The position numbers and the translations under genes were made by a program. Source: Nephromyces sp. MM_2019 (lineage: Eukaryota > Apicomplexa > Aconoidasida > Nephromycida). Taken from it: a stretch of DNA of 12,821 nt. The DNA is taken from positions 5,001-17,821 of the forward strand of contig JADHZB010000849.1 of the NCBI GenBank assembly GCA_015657535.1, read 5' to 3'. The notes under the pieces were generated by a model, which did no database searches, had not been told where the DNA came from, and worked only from the letters and a program-made list of their open reading frames with translations. Of the stretch, positions 1 to 7,740 are shown in pieces. The first letter of the stretch is position 1. Each line of letters starts with the position of its first letter.

Positions 1-132
1 TGTTTATGTATATATGTATTTATGTTTAAGTGTGAAGATTTATATATATATAAATATATAAAGTTTTAGAACACAGTGGCCAGTCAACTTATATCTATAT
101 GTGTTACTTTATTTAAATATTAATATATACGA

Positions 133-173
<41 letters not shown>

Positions 174-189
174 TACTGTATGTGTGTAC
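1..189. repeat. TG/AT-rich sequence with an (AT)n microsatellite
   Basis: This left-edge sequence has TG-rich words on the plus strand and an uninterrupted alternating AT run at about 137-168. No reading frame with non-repetitive protein content is visible. It is probably intergenic, but a gene could lie just outside the window. Confidence 0.7.
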
Positions 190-1060
190 ATATGTAGGAT
201 ACTCAAACATCAATTACAAAAGTAAATAAGAATAGTGTACATACACTCACATCAAATTATGCTAGCTAGAATATTACTAGAACATACGGCTAGAATACAA
301 TTAATGATCTACCAAACCTAAACAAAACCAGCATATACGGATCATAACAAAAAAACACAAAATTTGTTGAAGATGAATTTTTCAAGAGAATATTGAAAAT
401 ATAAAATAATAAAATTTCAAGAAGAATTCAATAAGAATGAAAGAAAGAAAAAGAAAGACAGAATTTTTATTTTTCACAAGTTTTTACTGAAAGCTTTCAC
501 AAATATACTGTATTTCTAAATTATGAAAGCCACAAGGCTTTGCTGTCTAAAATTCTTCTAAAGTTCCTGAGCTACAGAATTATAATTATTCCGTAGGTTC
601 GAGAATAGCGCGTGAATATAGCGGACATTTTCGCGCTCAATATTAAATGATTTTTTTGCTATAATATAGGTGTCATTATAGCTAATGAATATGAATAATA
701 ATATTTAAGTATATGATTTGGCACTCGAGAGTGTAGGGTAAATCTTAGATTACTACATTCTGCAATTTTTAAACTTTTTAAGTTTAGTCATTTTATAAAA
801 ATATTTCGCGGGATTATAAACATTTTGAGGGCGAGTGATTCAAAAATGGGTTTAGTTATATGATAAAGAAAGTTAAAGTTATACGTATAAGAGTTTGAGT
901 AAAATTATATTCAAATTGTTAAATTTCAGTATTTAATTCTATTTATTTATCGAAACTTGTATATACATCAGCTTTCTATGAATTCTAAGTAGGAAATATA
1001 TATATATAGTTAAAACACGAAAGTGCTTTATAAAATCATAAACACATTTACACTTTAATT
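190..1060. other. Repeat-poor, CpG-containing intergenic island
   Basis: This stretch lacks the TG/CA runs that dominate the window and contains clustered CpG words (GCGCG, TCGCGC, CTCGAG, TTCGCGGG) that are rare nearby. It holds a purine-rich tract near 435-465, the 10-bp palindrome GAAAGCTTTC at 489-498, a perfect 6-bp stem with a four-base loop at 526-541, an AGCGCG/CGCGCT inverted repeat at 607-637, a T7 run at 651-657 and CACTC/GAGTG at 722-733. I see no protein-coding frame. A promoter or a non-coding RNA locus are both possible; neither is shown. Repeat polarity changes from TG on the left to CA on the right of this island, as at the island near 6890-7740. Confidence 0.45.
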
Positions 1061-2349
1061 TGTATATTTAGACACCAAACATATTAAAATTATTTGTACA
1101 CACACAAATTATTAATCATTTGTGTTCAATTGGAAAACTAATTGAAACTTAACATATTCATAAACATACTGCTATATATGTTTACACAGTTATATATAAA
1201 TATATTACACACACATGTATTTACACATATATACATTTACACACAAAAGGTGTATTTAAATATGCATATATAATTTATACATACATACTGATTTATAACA
1301 AGAGCTGTGTTAAGTGTGTGTAATTTATTTATGTGTGTATAAATGTTCACACTTATCTCAGATATATACAACTAAAAAGGGTTTGTTAATGCTGTCTATA
1401 AAGTTTATTTGTTGTGTGTAGATGTTTGAAGGTGTGTGTTAATTACATTTAGCATTCAAGTTGTCTTTAACTAATGTATATTTATCTTGAGTGTATAAAA
1501 TGTGTGTGTATTATTTCTCTCTAAATAGTTATATGTATGTTTTATGTGTGATATTTAAATCAGTGTGTAGTGTGTGCATGAGTATAGAAATCGCTGTTAG
1601 TCAGTAATTTATATAAAAATCAGTTATTGGTGTGTAAGGTGAAAAATATATACAATTTTAATGGTACATACACATTTCATATATTAAATATTAGTTTAAT
1701 AGTGTGTGTATTACAAAAAAATTTATAAATAGTTTATATAGCAAATATACACATGTTATGTGATTTAAATACATTTCCTATCCGTGTGTGTGTGTGTGTG
1801 TTGTGTGTTTGTGTATGAATGTGTTATAGTTGTTTTTTGAGTGATTGATAGACTATGCGTGAAATATAATTGATGTGTGAGCGTGTTATTCGTAAATGGA
1901 TCTGTTGTATCCAATATATAAAATGTGTACAAGGTTCAACTAATTTATTGTGCTAAAGTATATTTGTTAACTAATAAAAATATACTTATGTTTATATTAC
2001 AATCAATAATTATATTGTTGGTATGTTTATGTGTGTGTTTATGTCTGTAGTCTGTGTGTATCTATATGTGTGTGATGTGAGTATCTGTATGTGTGTGCAT
2101 GTATTAATATGTGAGTAATGTGTATATCCGTGTTCATGTCTGTGTGATGTGTATTTCTGTTTTAGATATATATATATATATATATATATTATGTATGTGT
2201 GTGTGATGTATACTTTTGAATAGGTGATTGTGTTTGGGTATATCTGTGCCTATATGTGCCCATAGGATTATGAAAATAAAGGGGTATCTTGAATGTGTAT
2301 AAGTAAAAAAAAAGTGAATAAAGTGAATAAAGTGTATATGTATATCTTG
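1061..2349. other. Gene-free CA-rich then TG-rich DNA downstream of the transporter gene
   Basis: From about 1085 to 1250 the plus strand is CA-rich; from about 1310 it is TG-rich up to the transporter stop codon. A (TG)n run lies near 1785-1801 and an (AT)n run at about 2166-2189. A ten-base direct repeat (AGTGAATAAA) at about 2312-2335 lies just past the stop codon, so it may fall in the transporter 3' UTR. No coding frame beyond translated repeats is visible. Confidence 0.6.
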
Positions 2350-4611
2350 TTATTTGTGTGTATTTGTATGTGTTGACTCTGATTGTTTGTGTGTGACTGT
2401 AATAATTCGATCAGTTGGATTTGCTATTTTGGTATTAAGTAAATTGAGATTATTGTTAGCATCCTTATCTAGATTATATGGGTGTGTAAGTTGGTCACCG
2501 AATTTTCTTCTCTTAAATGAAGAGGATTGTGTATTGTGTGTAGAAGATATAGGCTGTTGGTGTGTGGATATATTATTATTATTACTAATGGGTAGAGGTA
2601 CATGTGAAGCATTTTTTCGTGTGTGCGAATTTTGTGTGTATGTGTTATTATTATTAGATTGTGTACTAGCTGATCTAACAAGTGTTTGGCTTATATATGT
2701 CTTGGGTAATTCTGTATGTGTGTTTGCATGGTTTTCATATATAATCTTTGGCCCTTCATCTGTTTGTGTGCTTGATTTGGTTTTATTATTTATTACATCA
2801 TCTAATGCATCAAATAGTACAATTTCATCTTCATCTCCTAATAATGAGCTAGAAATAGAGAAACTATCTTCATACGAATGCTTATTCTTATCAGTGTATG
2901 TATGATCATAATTATCTGTGTGTGTATAATCATTTGTGGGTGAAGCATTTGTATTGTCAAGAAATGTGTAATTATTTTTGGGTATGAAATTAAGATAATT
3001 TGCTATAAGATTACGTGACTTTGAGGGTATATGTTTGAGTTTAATAGAATTATTATTTTTTTGGTTTGGGTCTGTTTTCTTATTATAGTTCCAGAGTGTG
3101 TGTGTAGGATTTGGTGGTGTGGGGTGTGTATTGTGTGTGTCTAAATGTGAAGGGGGATATGGTGTGTGTATTGATTGTTCACCTTCATATTCTTCATATG
3201 TACTTAATGAACGTAAATTCATTTCAATATCATGATCCTCAAGTACAGTATAAGTTGTTGCTTTCTTCTTATGTAAAGTATGTGTGTGTATAGGATAATT
3301 CTTTGTGTGTGTGTGTTCAGTTTCTGTAGAACTATTTATAGTAAAAATTAATACACCCAAAAGTATAAACACTACACCACACATACCAATCAAATTAATT
3401 TCATATCCATTAATAAAGAAATCCCACAACACACTTGCAGGTAATATTAATAAGCAACCTACTGATGTGTAAAGAGGTGTAGATACATTAATTGCTAACA
3501 TAATAAAGAAATTATATATAGTATCAAGTAAGCCTAGCAAAGTTAAATTATTTAAAATGTGTATAGAAGGTGCTTCGAATTGTTCAATACACATTAAATC
3601 AAGTATAATAAACATAGGTGATCCAATAATGAGTGTAAATGCACCAATTAAACCAGAAACTTTCATAGCTTCATTGATTTTATTATTGTATGTGTGTGAT
3701 GTGGTATATGTATTGTTATTGTATGTGTGTGATGTCCTAATATTATTGGTGTGTAAATGAGTATTATGATTATTCGTATTATGATGATTTGTATTGGATG
3801 TCGTGTGTGAGGGTGTATGTGTTGTTGATTGTGTGTGTATAGTATATATGGGTTGTGTTGATGATGGTATATTTGTATGTGTAGATGAATGTGTATTAGG
3901 TGTAAATAACTTAAATAAAACCTCATATAATGAAAATAAGATTGTAGCCATAGTTACAAATACATACCCTAATAAACTAGGGTTTGAGAGTGCATCTACA
4001 TCTTTCTTATCTTTGTGTGATTCACCAAAAAATGATATTAATATTACACCTATACAACACATACACACACTCAAACCCTTAATGAGTGTAGCCTTTTCTT
4101 TAAGTATACAAATTGATAATGCAAATACAAATGAAGAGGCTGATTGAAATATAGCAGAGTTACCAGACACACTCGTTAAGGGTAAACTCATAAACCATAA
4201 ATAACTAGATGATAGGCCTGTGAGTGCAAGTGTGCTGGACATAAAAAATAAATTAAACCATGGGAATCGATTCTGTTGTGTGTTTGTATATGATTGTTGT
4301 GTTGTGTTTGTAGCAGATGTTATGTGTGCTTCATTATGCTCTTGTGGAGGTGTTTTTTTTATATATTTCTTTACTAATTTAGTTATATAAGTTGATAAAA
4401 TTGAGATAGGTATAAATACCATATACATTACATGTGTGTAAAATGCTATAAAAAATGGTTTGTAATATGTGTGTTGTAATACTTGACCTGACTGTGCTAA
4501 TAGTAACCATACACTTATACACACAAATATACACACACAAAATATGAGTGTATCTAGCCTTTGTAATTTCCTACGTGATTGTTGTTTTGTAGAAGGGAGT
4601 GATTTCTCCAT
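2350..4611 (-). CDS. DMT/EamA superfamily membrane transporter (SLC35F-like) with long Thr/His/Asn-rich tail
   Basis: Predicted multi-pass transporter of a small organic solute; the substrate cannot be read from the sequence. The frame is open further upstream, but I chose the ATG at 4609-4611 (753 residues) because the codon eight residues earlier is GTG and this ATG follows an A-rich context. Counting from it, hydrophobic segments lie at about 20-40, 52-75, 117-138, 146-170, 178-196, 213-235, 317-334, 356-376, 380-400 and 405-424, the ten-segment DMT layout. The stretch SVSGNSAIFQSASSF (147-161), then a hydrophobic helix and KEK (171-173), resembles the EamA/SLC35F half-repeat motif. A His/Thr/Asn-rich insert (236-314) separates segments 6 and 7, and residues 425-753 are hydrophilic, with an acidic-hydrophobic patch (SLLGDEDEIVLFDALDD) and a basic SFKRRKF. 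Both are rich in Thr-His from (AC)n in the sense strand. The family is fairly secure; substrate and membrane are unknown. An upstream 5' UTR exon is possible. Confidence 0.75.
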   Translation of the reverse strand: MEKSLPSTKQQSRRKLQRLDTLIFCVCIFVCISVWLLLAQSGQVLQHTYYKPFFIAFYTHVMYMVFIPISILSTYITKLVKKYIKKTPPQEHNEAHITSATNTTQQSYTNTQQNRFPWFNLFFMSSTLALTGLSSSYLWFMSLPLTSVSGNSAIFQSASSFVFALSICILKEKATLIKGLSVCMCCIGVILISFFGESHKDKKDVDALSNPSLLGYVFVTMATILFSLYEVLFKLFTPNTHSSTHTNIPSSTQPIYTIHTQSTTHTPSHTTSNTNHHNTNNHNTHLHTNNIRTSHTYNNNTYTTSHTYNNKINEAMKVSGLIGAFTLIIGSPMFIILDLMCIEQFEAPSIHILNNLTLLGLLDTIYNFFIMLAINVSTPLYTSVGCLLILPASVLWDFFINGYEINLIGMCGVVFILLGVLIFTINSSTETEHTHTKNYPIHTHTLHKKKATTYTVLEDHDIEMNLRSLSTYEEYEGEQSIHTPYPPSHLDTHNTHPTPPNPTHTLWNYNKKTDPNQKNNNSIKLKHIPSKSRNLIANYLNFIPKNNYTFLDNTNASPTNDYTHTDNYDHTYTDKNKHSYEDSFSISSSLLGDEDEIVLFDALDDVINNKTKSSTQTDEGPKIIYENHANTHTELPKTYISQTLVRSASTQSNNNNTYTQNSHTRKNASHVPLPISNNNNISTHQQPISSTHNTQSSSFKRRKFGDQLTHPYNLDKDANNNLNLLNTKIANPTDRIITVTHKQSESTHTNTHK
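2353..3336 (-). other. Hydrophilic low-complexity C-terminal extension of the transporter
   Basis: This segment encodes the roughly 330 residues after the last membrane helix. It has Thr-His runs, Asn4-Asn5 runs and Ser-rich parts, with islands of more ordinary composition: a VLEDHDIEMNLRSLSTYEEYEGE stretch in two parts near its start, the acidic-hydrophobic patch at about 2793-2847 and a basic FKRRKF near 2500. Typical DMT proteins end soon after helix 10, so this tail is unusual. The islands could be interaction or sorting motifs; that is inference only. Confidence 0.55.
3670..3906 (-). repeat. His/Thr/Asn-rich insert between transmembrane segments 6 and 7
   Basis: About 79 codons encode a loop with twelve His residues and many Thr and Asn residues. 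Part of it is an internal duplication: TSHTYNN appears twice, eleven residues apart (about 3682-3735). The underlying DNA is interrupted (AC)n and (AAT)n-like sequence on the sense strand. The flanking helices are free of it, so the expansion is confined to the central loop that joins the two DMT halves. Confidence 0.7.
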
Positions 4612-4653
4612 TTTTTTATTTGCCTTGGAAATCACATCTAATATATATATATA

Positions 4654-4690
<37 letters not shown>

Positions 4691-4780
4691 ACGTGTGTAG
4701 AGGTGTGAGTGTGGTTATTTTTGATGTATGAGGGGGGAGGGGTTACCAAAAAAATTTTATATAAAAAAAGGGATAACTAA

Positions 4781-4818
<38 letters not shown>

Positions 4819-5750
4819 ATATATGTGTGTGTGTGGATAGATTGATATATATATATATAAGTGTTTGTGTGTGTGTGTCTATGTGTATGTGTATCTAGGT
4901 TGATGTATATGTATAGGTTGTGTGTGCGTGTGTGTTTGTGTGTGTGTATGTATGTTTGTGTATATATATAGAAATAAATAAATATGATTAAATTGAAATT
5001 ATTTTTCAAATAAAGTGAAAAATTAGGTTATTTAGATATAATGAAATTTGGGAAATGTGTGTATGTGTGTGTGTAATATATATTGTTGATATAAGTTTAT
5101 ATGCTATAAGGAGATATATACTGTGTGTAAATAAAGCAGACGCTTTCGATTTTATAGTTTATAAAGCTCAATAATAATGTGTGGTGCATAAATTAATGAT
5201 TAATTTTAAATTGTGCATTACATATATATATAGGCTGTGTGCAAATTTATAATCAAAAAAATCATGTGTAGAGTTATATTTAATAATCGGTTATTAAGCT
5301 GAATGTAATTTTTGTTTAAAAATATGTGTAGGTATAGAAATGTGTGGGAAAATATATATTTCAATGTGTGGACATAAAAATAAGTTTGTGTGTAAATATA
5401 TATGCGGAATTGTGTGTTTCAAAAAAGTGTGTAAATGGTCTGTTTGAAAAAAAGTGTGTGTAAAAACGTGTGTTTTAAGGAGAGTATACTTATATTGAGT
5501 CAAATTATCTGAGAAAATTGTTTTGGATTTAATCAAAATTTGATTAATAAAGTGACTGGGTGTAATGAGAAATTTATATATATATATATATGTATGTGTT
5601 GATATATATGTATATATATATATATAGATGTGTTTGTATGTGTGTGTGTGTGTATATATCAAGTTGATTACCCAGCTCTGGTAACAATGCTAATAATTAA
5701 ATTTGTCCTTACACACTTTAATTCTCATATCGGCAATTACATATAAGAAG
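4612..5750. other. Gene-free upstream region of the transporter: AT and TG microsatellites
   Basis: This lies directly upstream of the minus-strand transporter. It contains alternating AT runs at about 4640-4684 (one TTT interruption), 4782-4816 and around 5575-5626, with TG-rich stretches between. A G-rich patch, AGGGGGGAGGGG, at about 4731-4742 (C-rich on the sense strand) sits some 120 bases upstream of the start and stands out in this AT-rich setting; it is a possible promoter element but unproven. Minus-strand open frames at 4743-5009 and 5294-5662 translate mainly as Tyr-Ile and Thr-His repeats and lack convincing starts, so I do not call genes. Confidence 0.6.
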
Positions 5751-5774
5751 TTTGGCCCTACAAAAAATGCATAG

Positions 5775-5890
5775 AAATGTGTGTGTATGTGTATGTGTGT
5801 GTGTGTGTGTAAGTGTGTGTGTGGGTGTGTATGGGTTTGTGTATGTGTGTGTTTGTGTGGATGTGGGTGGGTGTGTGTGTGTGTTTATAA
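5775..5890 (+). repeat. (TG)n-rich imperfect microsatellite
   Basis: Nearly pure TG repeat interrupted by TATG, AAG, GGG and TTTG words. Its plus-strand translation is only Val-Cys dipeptides, which is expected of any (GT)n and not evidence of a gene. Confidence 0.8.
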
Positions 5891-5912
5891 ATAAGAATAG
5901 AGTGTATATGTG

Positions 5913-6056
5913 TGTGTATGTGAGTGAGTGTGTGTATGTATCTGTGTGTATGAATGAGTGTATTTATGTATGGCTATGTATGTGTGTGTATGTGAGTGAG
6001 TGTGTGTATGTATCTGTGTGTATGAATGAGTGTATTTATGTATGGCTATGTATGTG
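5913..6056 (+). repeat. Perfect 72-bp tandem duplication in TG-rich DNA
   Basis: Two adjacent copies of a 72-bp unit are identical by eye; the word TGAGTGAG begins at 5921 and again at 5993. The unit includes TATGAATGAGTG and TATGGCTATG, so it is more complex than a plain microsatellite. Seventy-two is a multiple of three, which makes a long but probably meaningless open frame. Confidence 0.85.
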
Positions 6057-6600
6057 TGTGTGAGTATTTGTGTGAAAGTTTCTATGGCTATTCATATGCG
6101 TGTGTATTTAGTTGTCAATATATGTGTTAAAAGTGCACCGTGTATATGATTTTTATAGAAGATATATATATATATATATATAGTATGTGTGTAAATCTAA
6201 GTGTAAATAATGTATATGTAAAGTACACATGCTTTTGGGCTTGTGTGTTGGTATGTAAGGCATTGTGTAAATATGTATATATATGTATATATATATATAT
6301 ATATATATACATATATATATTTGGTTATGTGTGTGAGTGTGTAAAACTAACCCCTTATTAAAGGTATTTGGTCAAATGCGAGTGAATTGTGTGTAAATTA
6401 GAGGCAGTTTGAATGTAGTATTTTTGGTTTAATATATGTGAAACTTATGGTATGCTGAAGATAATTTGAAGATAGTAATTTGTGTATAAATGTGTGTGTA
6501 AATATGGTTGAGGTATTTGTATTTATAAATGTGTGTTTAACCTAAAGGTAATTTATAGGTTACATTTAATTGTTACTTATATAAATTTTTATTAGGAAAT
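6057..6600. other. Gene-free TG/AT-rich stretch
   Basis: This holds alternating AT runs at about 6162-6182 and 6270-6321 and scattered TGTGTG words. Short open frames on both strands translate as Tyr-Ile and Val-Cys repeats. I see no exon-like content. Confidence 0.6.
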
Positions 6601-6647
6601 GTCTAAAATATTCCAGGATATTACATATGTATATAATATAAATCTAT

Positions 6648-6675
6648 ATGTATGTGTGTGTGCGGGTGTGCGTGG

Positions 6676-6731
<56 letters not shown>

Positions 6732-6828
6732 GTGTGTGTGTGTGTGTGGAGGCGTGTGTGTGTGTGTGTGTGGAGGCGTGTGTGTGTGTGTGTGTGTGTA
6801 AGTCTGTTTGTGTTGGGGTGGGCGTGTG
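6648..6828 (+). repeat. Longest TG microsatellite, with a GGAGGCG-punctuated 24-bp repeat
   Basis: A pure alternating GT run extends from about 6678 to 6726 (49 bases). After a single C it resumes, and TGGAGGCG occurs twice, 24 bases apart (6747 and 6771), within the TG background. Long alternating purine-pyrimidine tracts of this sort can adopt Z-DNA. The plus-strand open frames across it are Val-Cys translations and not genes. Confidence 0.9.
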
Positions 6829-7137
6829 TGTAGATATGCTTATGTTTATCACCAAAAACTCACACATATTTTTTATATATACACACTGTTATATTTCAAG
6901 TTCAAGTTTGGGGATCATATAGGTTTTGCACACCTAGAGTAAACTAGATTTTCCTAGGTATCAACTACGTGTGACAGCGTGAATCGATCATAATTAATTA
7001 TTTGTGATAGAAAGAGGGCCAAAGAAAGGTTGAGAACTCGTGTGTAACTATCGTTCAAAACTATGTTTTCCCTTCTTTCAATGTTTATTATATTCTAATG
7101 TTGGTACGTGATTAATTGACGATTTAGAACGAAGGCT

Positions 7138-7176
7138 TGGTAAGTGTTACTAGGTTTCACTTACCATATATTTTTT
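7138..7176 (+). terminator. Hairpin followed by a T6 run
   Basis: TGGTAAGTG (7138-7146) and CACTTACCA (7158-7166) are perfectly complementary over nine pairs across an eleven-base loop. Four bases later comes a run of six T (7171-7176). The shape resembles a stem ending at a Pol III T-run, or an intrinsic terminator. The left arm also matches the 5' splice-site consensus GGTAAGT, so the inverted repeat might be fortuitous. It is the clearest non-AT hairpin in the window. Confidence 0.35.
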
Positions 7177-7460
7177 CTTAAGAAGCAAAATATTTATTGG
7201 GTCGGTGCACTGGGGAGTTTGTTAAAATGAAAGTTAAATCGAAAAGATAAGTTCTTGTGTTTGAAAAAAATTGTAAGTTAAAATCGACAATAAAAATATA
7301 GATTATTCTAAGTGAACTTTCCATTCAAAATTAAAAAACTCTTCTGAGATTTATTATTTGATATCTTCCGTTTTGGGTTTAAGTTATTTTTCTTTTCTGT
7401 TTATCTCTTTTTCCTTGATTTTGTGAGCCCTCGCTGGATTCGTATTTAACGTATTTTTGG

Positions 7461-7588
7461 GTTGATTGAATCTGCGTTTGGGGTTTGTGTAAGTGGGTCA
7501 AGATTTTGTTTCGAATGTGTCTAGGTTGATTATGTTTGCGTTTGAGGTCCGTGTACATTAATTGAAGTTTATTTTCGGATTTGTGTTA
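7461..7588 (+). repeat. Degenerate direct repeat of about 64 bp
   Basis: Two units starting GTTGATT at 7461 and 7525 align over 64 bases with no gap. The first 30 bases match at 23 positions, including TGCGTTTG; the rest is weaker. GTTGATT recurs at 7649, suggesting a further decayed copy. The units do not resemble the TG/CA microsatellites around them. Confidence 0.5.
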
Positions 7589-7740
7589 ATTACTCTTGTG
7601 TTTAAGAATTTATTATTTTTAAATTAAATTATAGATTAGAAACTGTGGGTTGATTAGATTTGTGTTAGTGAGTCTTTTTTCACCTAGCAAATTATTCCAC
7701 CTTACAATGTCCGGTATCTAGCATGTAAATGTATTGTTGT

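Larger units (their letters stand above)
6890..7740. other. Repeat-poor, CpG-containing island between the divergent genes
   Basis: This stretch lacks TG/CA microsatellites and is richer in CpG words (TACGTG, ATCGAT, GTCGG, CTCGC, TGCG) than its flanks. Left of it the plus strand is TG-rich; right of it, CA-rich. It lies between the minus-strand transporter and the plus-strand YCII gene, though more than 1.7 kb from either start. It contains a hairpin followed by T6 (7138-7176) and a degenerate repeat of about 64 bp (7461-7588). I find no protein-coding frame. A bidirectional promoter region, an origin or a non-coding RNA locus would all fit; none is demonstrated. Confidence 0.45.

Noticed and set aside
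570..640. tRNA gene suggested by GGTTCGA
   Set aside because: The T-arm does not pair (the base after the loop is not C), and no acceptor or anticodon stem can be built around it.
2354..2905. Plus-strand open frame of 183 codons opposite the transporter tail
   Set aside because: It is Val-Cys-rich and antisense to the transporter tail; the minus-strand frame continues from a clear DMT domain, so this is its shadow.
4633..4635. Transporter start at the first codon of the longest open frame
   Set aside because: The codon is GTG; the ATG at 4609-4611 keeps the complete membrane domain and has a better context.
5294..5662. Minus-strand open frame of 122 codons
   Set aside because: Starts on a non-ATG codon, is mostly Thr-His and Tyr-Ile translation of microsatellites, and the more complex part shows no recognisable domain.
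5752..6063. Plus-strand Val-Cys-rich open frame
   Set aside because: Explained fully by a TG microsatellite and a 72-bp duplication whose length is a multiple of three.
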